Shown one piece after another: positions 8,045 to 16,968 of a stretch of 64,000 bases of DNA. The notes beneath the pieces were generated by a model that was not told the DNA's origin, did no database searches, and was given only the letters and a program-made list of their open reading frames with translations. How positions within the stretch are numbered: position 1 is the first letter of the stretch; every line of letters begins with the position of its first letter. Source of the stretch: Kineosporia sp. NBRC 101731 (GTDB taxonomy: Bacteria > Actinomycetota > Actinomycetes > Actinomycetales > Kineosporiaceae); the NCBI RefSeq assembly GCF_030269305.1, contig NZ_BSTC01000023.1, positions 1 through 64,000 on the forward strand, in the 5' to 3' direction. The position numbers were made by a program, and so were the translations under genes.

Positions 8045-10945
8045 ATGGGTGGCGGTGGCTGGCCCCTGCTGCGCCGGGCGCCGGGGCGCATGCTGCGCAG
8101 CGGTTCACTCGCGGTGATGATCACGGTGAGTGTGGCCCTGCTGGCCGGGCTGGTGGCGGCCGGGCCGTTGTTCGGCCGGGCGACCGCGGCCGGTTCGCTG
8201 GAGCGCAAGCTCGCGACCGTGCCGTCGAACACCCAGCTCACCCGCCAGGCAGCGCTCGGGGTCACGGTGCTCGGGCCGTTCGCGTCGGCGGCCGAACCCC
8301 GGGTCACGAACATGGTGGACGAGGTGCCCTGGCTGGGCGAGCCGATCACCTCGACCTGGGCGTCGGCGTGGCAGCTCGACGACGCGCAGCCGACGCCGTT
8401 CCTGGCCGTCGGCCAGAGGCGACGCGAAGCCGTGCTCTGGTACCGCACCGGCGCGGTCGAGGCGCTCGACGTGGTCCAGGGCAAGCGTGGGGCCCAGGGC
8501 ATCTGGCTGCCCGACAACGTGGCGACGAGCCTGCGTCTGGAACCGGGCGACACGTTCCGCGCCGGAAAGACCATCCAGGGCGGAGACATCCTGGGCTGTG
8601 CCGGTAACGGCACCGTGGCGCAGGTGCCGGGGATACCGGCCAACACCTCGGCCCCGGTGAAGCTGGCGGGCACCTACCGCACCGGCGCCGACGGCGCGCT
8701 GCCCACCGGTTCGTACTTCTCGTCCATCGCGTCCCTGTTACCGGGCGACCCGCTGGGCTGCCCGACGCCGGCCACGCTGATGATCGGCGACCGGGAGAGC
8801 GTCGAGACCGCGCTCGCCGCCGCACAGGAGACGCCGACCTGGACGTACTCCGCGTCGCTCGTCCCCGCTGGGCGCACCCCGCAGCACCTGGAACAGGCGG
8901 CCGCCGCGGCGCAGCTGCTGAAGGTGGCAGGGGCCGACCCGAGCAGCGAGCTGACCGGGCTGCTCACGGGCGAAGGGGCGATCGGCCGGGTCGAGACGGC
9001 CCTGCCCGAGCTGCAGACCCAGGCCGAGGCCGATGCCCGCACCGCCGCCGAACAGGGTCGAGGCATTGCCTACGCCGGTGGGGCACTCGGGCTGGCCGCG
9101 GTCGTGGTGGCGTTGCAGGCCCTGGCCCAGCGCCGCCGCCGCGAGACGGAACTGCTGCTCGGCCTGGGCACGCCCGTGCCGGTGGTGATCGGTGCCGGGG
9201 CACTGGAACTGTTGCTGCCGGCCGTGCTCGGCGCGGCCGTCGGCGGGGCCGGGGCCTGGCTGGCGTTCTGGCAGTTCGGTCCGCAGAGCGAACTGGGGCC
9301 CGGCGCCGTGCGGGCCACGGTGCTCGCGGCCGGGTTCGTCGCGGTGCTGACCCTGGTCGCCCATGCCCTGGTGACCCTGCTGCAGACCCGCACGATCGCG
9401 CGGAACCTGGCCGGGCTGAAGGTGTCCCGGGGCGGAGGGCCCTGGCTGCCCCTGCTCACCGGTGCCACCGTGCTGGCGGTGGGCGCCACGCTGAGCCGTG
9501 ACGGCAACAGCTCGTACACCGACCCGCTGGCGGCCGTGCTGCCGATCCTGGTGCTGGCCTGCGGGTGCGCGCTGGTGGTGCGTCTGGCCGTGACGGTCGC
9601 GGGTCTGTTCGGGCGGTGGCGGGCCGGTTCCCCGGCCCGGGCTTCCCGCGGGCGTGCCCCGACGTCGCCCGACCGGCTGGTGCTGCGGGGGCTGCGGAAC
9701 ACCGGGGTGGCGGTGGCCGACCTGGTGGTGGTGCTCGCCATCGGGATCGGCGTGCTGGCCTACGGTCTGGTGTCGGCGAACGCCGTGCACGCCTCCGCGC
9801 TGGACAAGGCCTCGGTGATGGCCGGGGCGAACAGCGCGGCCCGCATTCCGCATTCCTACGACCTCGGTGGGGGAGAGGGCCCCACACCGGATCTGCCCGC
9901 CGGGCGTTCCGTGGTCTGGAGGGCCACTGGTCAGCTGCGGCCCGACTACGTCACGGTCGACGTGCTCGTGGTCGACCCCGCGGGCCTGCGCCGGGCCGCC
10001 AGCTGGGGTGAGGGGCCGGAGCTGGCGGAAGCACGGACCGCGCTAGGCCTTCTGGAGTCAGAGGGGACGGGCGGCTCAGGCGGTGAAGCCTCGGGCCGCA
10101 CAGTTTCGGGCAGCGCCGTTTCGGAGAGCGGTAGCACGAGCGCCGATGCGCGGAACGCGACGGTTCCGGCCGTCCTGGTCGGGGTGGACGCGAACAGCGC
10201 CGGGGCGACGGGCAGCGGCGGCACCGTGCTCATGGGGGCCGACGAGATCAAGATCGGTGTGCGCGGTTCGGTGAAGACATTCCCCGGCACCGGGCGGCCG
10301 ACGATCCTCTTCGACGCAACCTCACTGTTCGCCTCGTTCGACGCCCGCAACCCCAACCTCGACCCGGCGCGGAAGGGGATCAGCGAGAGACAGGGCACGT
10401 TCGCGACCTGGGTGTGGTCCCAGGAGTCGCCCACCTCGCTCGACCGTTATCTGGCGGACCGGAACATCACGGTGACGAGCTCCCGGTCGCTGGAGGAGTC
10501 GCTGGCCACGCCGGTGCTCACGTCCAGCGGCTGGGCGGCGAGCTATCAGGTGGTCCTCGGGGCCGCGGCCGCCGCCCTGGCCGGGCTGTCGGTCGTGGTG
10601 GCCGTGGACCGGCGGGTCGCCCGCGCGGCCCCGGTCGACCTGGTGCTGCGGCGGTTCGGCCTGCGCCGCTCCCGCCTGATCCGTTTGCGGGCCACGGAAC
10701 TCGCGCTCACCTGCCTGGGGGCGCTGGCCGCCCTCGCACCCCCGTTCGCCCTGATGCTCGTGTTGCTACCCCGTCTGGTCGAGCCCGGGCCCGACCTGGC
10801 CCCGGCCATGGGCATCCGGGTGCCGCTCGGGCCACTGGCGCTCAGCGCTCTGGCGGCTGCCGTCGTCACCGTGGTCGCCGTCATGGTCGCCGCCCGGCGC
10901 TCGGCCACCCTGAAACCTGCCGAGGTGCTGCGCGATGACCAGTGA
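8045..10945 (+). CDS. FtsX-like ABC transporter permease
   Basis: A 966-residue membrane protein with an N-terminal anchor at about residues 20-42, a large extracytoplasmic region, a cluster of helices around 340-530, a second extracytoplasmic region, and a final cluster of helices at about 820-960. The last segment ends AARRSATLKPAEVLRDDQ, the standard FtsX/MacB C-terminal coupling motif. The family uses ATP to move lipoproteins, peptides or lipids, or to drive periplasmic proteins mechanically. ATG 8045 follows GGAAGGGTGA. The next gene, an ATPase, overlaps by 11 bp. Confidence 0.9.
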   Translation: MGGGGWPLLRRAPGRMLRSGSLAVMITVSVALLAGLVAAGPLFGRATAAGSLERKLATVPSNTQLTRQAALGVTVLGPFASAAEPRVTNMVDEVPWLGEPITSTWASAWQLDDAQPTPFLAVGQRRREAVLWYRTGAVEALDVVQGKRGAQGIWLPDNVATSLRLEPGDTFRAGKTIQGGDILGCAGNGTVAQVPGIPANTSAPVKLAGTYRTGADGALPTGSYFSSIASLLPGDPLGCPTPATLMIGDRESVETALAAAQETPTWTYSASLVPAGRTPQHLEQAAAAAQLLKVAGADPSSELTGLLTGEGAIGRVETALPELQTQAEADARTAAEQGRGIAYAGGALGLAAVVVALQALAQRRRRETELLLGLGTPVPVVIGAGALELLLPAVLGAAVGGAGAWLAFWQFGPQSELGPGAVRATVLAAGFVAVLTLVAHALVTLLQTRTIARNLAGLKVSRGGGPWLPLLTGATVLAVGATLSRDGNSSYTDPLAAVLPILVLACGCALVVRLAVTVAGLFGRWRAGSPARASRGRAPTSPDRLVLRGLRNTGVAVADLVVVLAIGIGVLAYGLVSANAVHASALDKASVMAGANSAARIPHSYDLGGGEGPTPDLPAGRSVVWRATGQLRPDYVTVDVLVVDPAGLRRAASWGEGPELAEARTALGLLESEGTGGSGGEASGRTVSGSAVSESGSTSADARNATVPAVLVGVDANSAGATGSGGTVLMGADEIKIGVRGSVKTFPGTGRPTILFDATSLFASFDARNPNLDPARKGISERQGTFATWVWSQESPTSLDRYLADRNITVTSSRSLEESLATPVLTSSGWAASYQVVLGAAAAALAGLSVVVAVDRRVARAAPVDLVLRRFGLRRSRLIRLRATELALTCLGALAALAPPFALMLVLLPRLVEPGPDLAPAMGIRVPLGPLALSALAAAVVTVVAVMVAARRSATLKPAEVLRDDQ

Positions 10946-11822
10946 CGACATCACCGCCGGGTTCCGTAGCGTGGTGCGGATCTACCAGGCGGTCTCGGGT
11001 GAGGTGCACGCCCTGCGGGGTGTCGACGTGGACTTCCCGCGCGGCAGCCTGACCGCCATCGCCGGGCCCTCCGGCGGTGGGAAGAGCACACTGCTGTCGA
11101 TCCTGTCCCTGCGCGACCGGGCGAGCGCGGGCACCGTGACGATGTTCGGCACCGACGTCACCCGCGCTCGCGGATCGGTACTGAACGGATTGCGCCGCAA
11201 CGGTATTGCCTGGGTTCCGCAGCGTCCGGCGCACGGGTTGTTCCCGCACCTGACCGCGATGGAAAATCTGCGGCAGGTCGCGCGCACCCGGGGCCGCACG
11301 CAGGGTCTGGCGCCGGGGGCGGTGCTGGAGATGCTGGCCCTGTCGCACCGGGCCGACGCCCGCCCGGCCCGGCTCTCCGGCGGTGAGCAGCAGCGCCTGG
11401 CCGTCGCCGCCGCGCTGACCCACGCCCCCGACCTGGTGGTGGCCGACGAGCCGACCGCCGAGCTGGACGACGACAACGCCGGCCGGGTCATCGCGGCCCT
11501 GAGGTCGATCGCCGCCGCGGGCACCACCTGCGTGCTCTCGACCCACGACTCCCGCGCCCTGCGTCTTCTCCCGCGGGTGCTGCACCTGCGGCACGGGGTG
11601 CTCTCGGCCGAACGCTCGGGCACGGAGCTGCACGAGGAGTCGGGCCGGGCGCGCACCGCCGACGCGGTCATCGACGGCGCCGGGCGACTCCAGCTGCCGC
11701 CCGAGGCCCTCCAGCTCTTCCCGGGCCGGCGGGCGAGGGTGCGCATCGAAGAGGGACGGGTGATTCTGCAGGCGCCGGAGACGGTTGTGCCGGGGGACGG
11801 AGCGGAGGGGGCGTCATGCTGA
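10935..11822 (+). CDS. ABC transporter ATP-binding protein (MacB/LolD-like)
   Basis: A 295-residue ATPase with intact Walker A (GPSGGGKST, about residues 45-53), Q-loop (VPQRPAHG), signature LSGGEQQRL and Walker B (VVADEPTAELDD), followed by the H-loop (STHD). A 60-residue C-terminal tail beyond the core is unusual. It overlaps the permease by 11 bp and the next ATPase by 7 bp, so the three genes form one operon. Confidence 0.92.
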   Translation: MTSDDITAGFRSVVRIYQAVSGEVHALRGVDVDFPRGSLTAIAGPSGGGKSTLLSILSLRDRASAGTVTMFGTDVTRARGSVLNGLRRNGIAWVPQRPAHGLFPHLTAMENLRQVARTRGRTQGLAPGAVLEMLALSHRADARPARLSGGEQQRLAVAAALTHAPDLVVADEPTAELDDDNAGRVIAALRSIAAAGTTCVLSTHDSRALRLLPRVLHLRHGVLSAERSGTELHEESGRARTADAVIDGAGRLQLPPEALQLFPGRRARVRIEEGRVILQAPETVVPGDGAEGASC

Positions 11823-12415
11823 CCGTGGAGAACGTCGGGCACGGGGTGCTCGACGGGGTCGACCTGACGGCCGGGCCCGGCCTGCTGGTCGCGCTGACCG
11901 GGCACTCGGGCTCGGGCAAGTCCACGTTGTGTCATCTGATCGCCGGGTTCGAGCGGCCGGAGCGGGGCCTGGTGCTGCTCGACGGCACCCCCACGGCCGA
12001 CCTGACCGACTGGGCCCGGATCGCGGTCGTGCCGCAGCGCCTGGCCCTGCTGGCCGAGCTCGACGGGGTGGAGAACCTGGTGCTGCCCGCGCTCGCCGCC
12101 GGTCACCCGGCCGCCCCCGACCGGGCCGCCGAGCTGCTCGACCGGCTCGGGGTCGGGGTGCTGGCGGGCCGTCCGGTCGGTGGGGGATCGATCGGGGAAC
12201 AGCAGCGCGTCGCGGTGGCCCGGGCCCTGCTGCCCGGTGCCCAGCTCGTCGTCCTCGACGAGCCGACCGGTCACCAGGACGACGAGAACGCCCGCCGCGT
12301 CATCGATACCGTGCTCGACCAGGTCGGTCAGGGCACGCTGGTCGTCACCTCGACCCACGACCCGAGAATGCTGGAACACGCGTCCCTGACCCTCGCCCTG
12401 GGCACCGGCTCCTGA
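11816..12415 (+). CDS. ABC transporter ATP-binding protein with degenerate signature
   Basis: A 199-residue ATPase core. Walker A is GHSGSGKST and Walker B is VVLDEPTGHQDD with STHD after it, but the signature loop reads GSIGEQQR instead of LSGGQ/E. It overlaps the previous ATPase by 7 bp. Paired with the intact ATPase it could form an asymmetric heterodimer with one weakened site; this is inferred. The gene ends 4 bp before the convergent SMC-like gene. Confidence 0.9.
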   Translation: MLTVENVGHGVLDGVDLTAGPGLLVALTGHSGSGKSTLCHLIAGFERPERGLVLLDGTPTADLTDWARIAVVPQRLALLAELDGVENLVLPALAAGHPAAPDRAAELLDRLGVGVLAGRPVGGGSIGEQQRVAVARALLPGAQLVVLDEPTGHQDDENARRVIDTVLDQVGQGTLVVTSTHDPRMLEHASLTLALGTGS

Positions 12416-12419
12416 GCTA

Positions 12420-15400
12420 CTAGGCCAGGTCGAGCTCGTCCTCCCGCACGTCGATGTTCTTCGACGTCGGGCGGTAGGCGGCCATCCACTCGCGCAGCAT
12501 CTCGACCCGGGAGCGGTTGGCGTCGTCGCCCAGCACGATCGGCGGGTCGTTGTAGGCCACCGCGTCGGACGAGCGTCGCAGCTTGATGTAGAGGTTGGAC
12601 GCCTCGATGGCGTAGCGCTCCATGTCGTCCTGCAGCGCACCGATCACCGTGATGTTGCGGTCGCGGCCGATCCGTTCGAACAGAGCCACGGCCTCGCGGC
12701 GGTGCTGCTTGCCCAGGTTGCGGCCGAGCTCGTCGAGGATGAGCAGCAGCGGCCGGTCGTTACCGCCGGCCAGGGCCGAGGCGCAGACCAGTTTGACGGC
12801 CTTCTCGTCCATCTGCGCGGTGTTGGCCCGCAGGTTGTAGCTGGACATGCGCTGGTTCTCGGCCCGGCGCCAGCGGGGCGTCAGACTCCAGCGCCACGGC
12901 TTGTCCGGCTCGGTCGGCGGCTCCGGCTCCGGGTAGTCCAGCCCGGCGCCGTACCCGCCGTACTCCCGGTCCAGCCGGTCGAACTCGTCCGCGACCAGCT
13001 TCAGCTTGGCCTTGATGCCCTGGGCCAGGACGGAACGGTGGGCGCGGGTGGTCTGCTCGGACTCGGACAGGCCGGCCCGGGCGGCCTCCAGGTCGGCGCG
13101 GCGCTGGGCCCGCTGCTGGTCGATCATCGCCTGGTCGTGCGCGTCCTGCTGCGCGGTGACGTCCAGGTGGGTGCGCAGGGCCCGCATCAGGTCGGGGATG
13201 AGAGGCACCTGGGCCTCCAGGGTGCTGCGCCGCCAGTTCTGCTCGAACACCAGCTCGCGCAGTTCGGCCGGGTAGTCCTGGGCCGCCGTGCTGTCGGGGA
13301 AGCAGCGTCGCAGAACGTCTTCCAGATGGTTGGAGACCAGGTTGTTCCACTCCGTGGTGCTGCGCCGCTGCTCGTCCTCGGGCAGTGTCAGCAGGTGGTC
13401 CCCGGCCTTGCCGGAGGTCGCGCCCCAGGCCACGGCCCGGGCGTCGACGTCGACCGCCTGCAGCTCGGCCTCCAGCTTCTCGGCGATCTCCTCGGACTTC
13501 TTCACCTCGGCCCGGCTGCGGGTCACCTCGCCCCGCAGCGTGTTGATCTTGTCCAGCCGGGTCTGCCGGTCGACGGCGGCCCGGGTGTGCGCGGCCTCCG
13601 CATCCTCCAGCGGGCCGAGCAGTTCCTCCAGGGCTTCCTGCAGCTCACCGGCCTGCTCCCGCAGCCGCTCGATGTCGACCTCGGCGTCCTCGACCTGCTG
13701 GGCCGCCTTGGCGCCCTCCAGCCGGGAACTGGCCGTGACCAGCTTGGCCCGGGCCCGTTCCAGGGCCGTGCCGATCTGCTCGAGCATCTCGACGGTCAGG
13801 GCATGCTGCTCGCGCGCCGCCTTCACCCGGGCGTCCCGCCCGGTCAGCGGGCGCTCGAAGCCGGCCACGACGATCACACCGGCCGTGTCGTCCACGTGCT
13901 GATGCCGTGAACCGGCCCGCGATTCAAGGGCCTTCAGGAAGGTGGCGAGACCGAACTCGTCGGTGGTGCTGCGCGGGAGATCGTCGGACGGCTGACCGTC
14001 GGCCAGCACGATCATCGAGCCCGGTTCACCGGCCAGGGCGTCGCGGGCGGCGTCGGCCTGACCGGCCGGCACCGCGACCGCGTGACGGTAGGGCACCAGC
14101 CGGGGCTCCCAGACCGCCCGCTCCTTCTCGCCCAGATCCAGCACGTCGACCACGCTGGCGACCGGGATCCCGGCCTTCTGCAGCAGTTTCAGCTGCTGCG
14201 CGGCCACGTCATCACCGGCCTCGGCGGCCTTCACCTGCTGCGCGGCCGACGCCACCGCGTCTTCGGCGGCACCGCGGCGGGAGATCACGGCCTCCAGCGC
14301 CTCCTGGGCCGCGGCCACCTCCTCGCGGGCCCGGGCCACGTCCCGGCCGTCGGCCGCGCGGGCCGCCTCTTTCAGGTCACGCAGTTTCGCGCTGAGTTCC
14401 TCGACCTGCCGCAGGTTCATCCGGGCCTGGGTGTCGGCGTTGCTCCGACGCTCCCGCAGCTCGTTGCGTAGCCGCTCGGTCTCCCGGAAGGTCTCCTGCA
14501 GGCCGTCGTCGTTGCCGAGTTCCTCCATCCGGGCCTCGTTCTCGGCCAGCTGCACGCGTGCCTGGGCCTGTCCGCCGCGCACGTCGCCGAGGTTGGTGCG
14601 CAACTGGGCCAGCTGTTCCAGGCCGTCCACCACGTGCCGGGCCGATCGCGAGCGCCAGGCCTCGCGCGCCTCGCCGAGAATGTCCCGGGCCCGGTCGCGG
14701 CGCTTGATCCCGGCCTCGACGCCCTCCATCTCGCGCTGCCAGGTGGACAGGTCGTGCTCGGCCTCGGCCACGTCGGTGCGCCGGGCGTGCTCACCCGAGC
14801 GCAGCGCCTGCTCCTGCTCCAGCTCGCGGTCCAGCCCGGTGAGGGTCGCCACGGCGTCGAACATCCGCCACGGCGACAGCTCGTTCAGGGGCTGGGCCAG
14901 GAGGTTCGCCGCCGGCGACGCGCGCACCGACGTGGACAGGAACGAGACACAGCGCACCTGGCCGCCATACAGCACCCGGGCCAGCCGGCCGGCGTGGAAG
15001 TCGTCCCGCCCGTTGGAGTGCGGCAGCCGGTTCCACAGCGCCTCGACCCCGGCCGCGCGCTCGGCGTCGTTCGCGCCGTAGGGCACGTGCAGCCCGCGCA
15101 CCCAGCGCAGACTCAGGTACGGCGACTTGCGGTTGATCCGCAGCCAGACCGTCAGCGCGCCGGCCTCCAGTTCGTCCTGGGTCTGCGACGCCGGGTCGGC
15201 GAACACCCCGATCACGAAACCGTGGTCGGCATTGGCCCACTTGGCCTCCTGGGCCGCCAGTTCCGCCGTGAACAGCAGCTCAGCCGCACCCGGGGCACCA
15301 CCGGCCAGTCGCCACTGCTCGTCCGCGTGCAGCAGGCTGAGCGCCGCGATGAACGACGACTTCCCCGCGCCGTTGGAGTCTTTCGGTCCCTGCCCGGCCA

Positions 15401-15539
15401 CGGTGATGAGCCCGCCGTTGGTCAGCGGCACCGGGTGCGCCGACAGCCGCGAGATGTCGACCATCTGCACGCCGACCAGCACCCGGGGGCCGACGATGTC
15501 GGTCGGGTCGTTGCGGTCGATCATCGGTGGCGTGCTCAC
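12420..15539 (-). CDS. SMC/MukB-like ATPase of a four-gene condensin-like operon
   Basis: A 1039-residue protein. Walker A (SNGAGKSS, about residues 55-62) is near the N-terminus; a long Arg/Glu/Ala-rich coiled coil runs from about 240 to 430 and 590 to 900, broken by a more globular hinge-like part around 440-580; Walker B (LLILDEL, about 932-938) is near the C-terminus. This is the domain order of SMC, MukB and JetC proteins. A classical LSGGE signature is not seen; ALAGGND precedes Walker B. The start is GTG 15539, which overlaps the upstream gene's TGA by 4 bp. It is the last gene of the operon. Roles in chromosome organisation or plasmid defence are inferred from the family. It is convergent with the ABC operon. 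Confidence 0.85.
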   Translation of the reverse strand: MSTPPMIDRNDPTDIVGPRVLVGVQMVDISRLSAHPVPLTNGGLITVAGQGPKDSNGAGKSSFIAALSLLHADEQWRLAGGAPGAAELLFTAELAAQEAKWANADHGFVIGVFADPASQTQDELEAGALTVWLRINRKSPYLSLRWVRGLHVPYGANDAERAAGVEALWNRLPHSNGRDDFHAGRLARVLYGGQVRCVSFLSTSVRASPAANLLAQPLNELSPWRMFDAVATLTGLDRELEQEQALRSGEHARRTDVAEAEHDLSTWQREMEGVEAGIKRRDRARDILGEAREAWRSRSARHVVDGLEQLAQLRTNLGDVRGGQAQARVQLAENEARMEELGNDDGLQETFRETERLRNELRERRSNADTQARMNLRQVEELSAKLRDLKEAARAADGRDVARAREEVAAAQEALEAVISRRGAAEDAVASAAQQVKAAEAGDDVAAQQLKLLQKAGIPVASVVDVLDLGEKERAVWEPRLVPYRHAVAVPAGQADAARDALAGEPGSMIVLADGQPSDDLPRSTTDEFGLATFLKALESRAGSRHQHVDDTAGVIVVAGFERPLTGRDARVKAAREQHALTVEMLEQIGTALERARAKLVTASSRLEGAKAAQQVEDAEVDIERLREQAGELQEALEELLGPLEDAEAAHTRAAVDRQTRLDKINTLRGEVTRSRAEVKKSEEIAEKLEAELQAVDVDARAVAWGATSGKAGDHLLTLPEDEQRRSTTEWNNLVSNHLEDVLRRCFPDSTAAQDYPAELRELVFEQNWRRSTLEAQVPLIPDLMRALRTHLDVTAQQDAHDQAMIDQQRAQRRADLEAARAGLSESEQTTRAHRSVLAQGIKAKLKLVADEFDRLDREYGGYGAGLDYPEPEPPTEPDKPWRWSLTPRWRRAENQRMSSYNLRANTAQMDEKAVKLVCASALAGGNDRPLLLILDELGRNLGKQHRREAVALFERIGRDRNITVIGALQDDMERYAIEASNLYIKLRRSSDAVAYNDPPIVLGDDANRSRVEMLREWMAAYRPTSKNIDVREDELDLA

Positions 15540-16279
15540 GAGTTCTCCTGCGTTTCAGCTGTTTCAGGTTCAGCGGGACCGGGTTTGAGGACGCCGTCCT
15601 CGGACGGGCGCGCTCGTCTCGCCCGGATCGCGGCGGCCAGGGGGGTGTCCGCACCGGCCGCGAGAATGAGCTCTTCCTGGAGGCGGCGACGGGCCGCGGG
15701 GGTCAGTCGCGCGAGCTGCGGTCCGGGCAGGTAGGACGCTCCCGCGTTGGTGTTGCTGCTCCCGCGGGCCTGGTGCGGACGCCGGTCGGGTGCTATCTGC
15801 ACCAGCCCGGACGCGCGCAGTCGGGCCAGCCCGGTGCGGACCGCGGTGCGCGGGAGCCGGGAGTAGCGGTTCAGTTCCTCCACCGAGGTCGGCTGGTTCG
15901 AGATCCAGGTGTCCTGGTCGATCAGGCCCTGGCTGCGCGGGATCGCCACCGAGTGGATGAGGATCAGCACGAACACGGCCCGGTCGACCAGGGGCAGAGA
16001 CGCCAGCATCTCCTCGGACAGCTCCCGCGCGATGTCGTCGCGGTAGCCCGACGTCCACAGGTGCGGGCCGACCTTGACCAGCGTGCGGCCCAGCGGGTGC
16101 AGCATCTGCTGCAGCGCCCGGCGCAGCGTGGCGTCGCGCAGGGCCAGCATCTGCGACTCGTGCAGCGGTTGCCAGCTGTGCTCGACGGCGGCGTAGGCGG
16201 CCAGCACCTCGTCCCGGTGCCGCTCGGACAGGTCGGCCACGGCCGAGGTGAAGGCGGGATGCATCTCCATCTCGCTCAC
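15536..16279 (-). CDS. Winged-helix partner protein of the SMC-like operon
   Basis: A 247-residue protein of unknown family. Residues about 130-170 (SVEELNRYSRLPRTAVRTGL) read as a winged-helix, and the N-terminal half is helical; the C-terminal 40 residues are low-complexity and acidic/proline-rich. In condensin-type operons the genes before the ATPase encode kleisin and KITE (MukE-like) subunits built from winged helices, so this may be a KITE subunit. GTG 16279 overlaps the upstream stop as GTGA, and its own stop overlaps the SMC start in the same way. Confidence 0.7.
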   Translation of the reverse strand: MSEMEMHPAFTSAVADLSERHRDEVLAAYAAVEHSWQPLHESQMLALRDATLRRALQQMLHPLGRTLVKVGPHLWTSGYRDDIARELSEEMLASLPLVDRAVFVLILIHSVAIPRSQGLIDQDTWISNQPTSVEELNRYSRLPRTAVRTGLARLRASGLVQIAPDRRPHQARGSSNTNAGASYLPGPQLARLTPAARRRLQEELILAAGADTPLAAAIRARRARPSEDGVLKPGPAEPETAETQENS

Positions 16280-16968
16280 GCCGGATCACCCTCTTCCCCA
16301 GGGCGCACCGAGGTGAGGGCCTCACCGACGTGCTCAACCGCGTCCTTCATCTCGGCGTCGGCCTCACCTTCGTGATCAGCCGGCGCCGGGGAAAGGTTCG
16401 CAACATCACGAACAGAGGTCTCGGGCTCTTCGGGAGAGTCCTCCTCGGGCTCTTCCGGGGGCGGCAGGCTGCGGTAGAGCTCACGCAGCACGGTGAGGTC
16501 GGCGTTGACCCAGGTGCCGCAGCGCGGGCCCAGACGCACGACGCGGCGGTCGTCGTCCCACAGCACCCAGCCGCCGCCGTTCAGACGGCGGATCGCGCCG
16601 GTCGCGGCGCGGTTCAGCACCGATTCCTCCCGGTCGCCGAACGTGCGGTAGACCGACAGCACGGTCTCCCAGTCGACCTCCCGTCCCGGCCAGATCGGGG
16701 CCTCCGGATCGGTCCAGCAGCAACGGACGACGGCGGCCAGCATCCGCGCGGTGTCGTTGGGCTGCTCGATCGTGGGCCCGTTGAAACCCATTTCGTCGAG
16801 TACCCAGGGCCCGGCGGTGCCGGGGTGCGCGGGGAGCAGCCAGACCTCGTTGGCCTGGGGCTCGAGCAGACGGAGAAAACCGTCGGGAGCGGGGGTGCCG
16901 GCCTGGTGCCGGGCGGGGCCGAGCGCGCGGGCGCGTGCCCACCACAGGGCGGTGTCAGCGGTGTTCAC
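16276..16968 (-). CDS. Small partner protein of the SMC-like operon (possible MukE-like)
   Basis: A 230-residue protein that I do not recognise by family. Residues about 110-180 contain a helix-turn-helix followed by a hairpin (AATGAIRRLNGGGWVLWDDD, then a strand ending in RLGPRCGTW), a good winged-helix candidate; the tail is very acidic (EEPEEDSPEEPE). The start is GTG 16968 because it overlaps the upstream TGA as GTGA, repeating the pattern of the other two junctions. A MukE/KITE role is inferred only. Confidence 0.68.
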   Translation of the reverse strand: MNTADTALWWARARALGPARHQAGTPAPDGFLRLLEPQANEVWLLPAHPGTAGPWVLDEMGFNGPTIEQPNDTARMLAAVVRCCWTDPEAPIWPGREVDWETVLSVYRTFGDREESVLNRAATGAIRRLNGGGWVLWDDDRRVVRLGPRCGTWVNADLTVLRELYRSLPPPEEPEEDSPEEPETSVRDVANLSPAPADHEGEADAEMKDAVEHVGEALTSVRPGEEGDPA

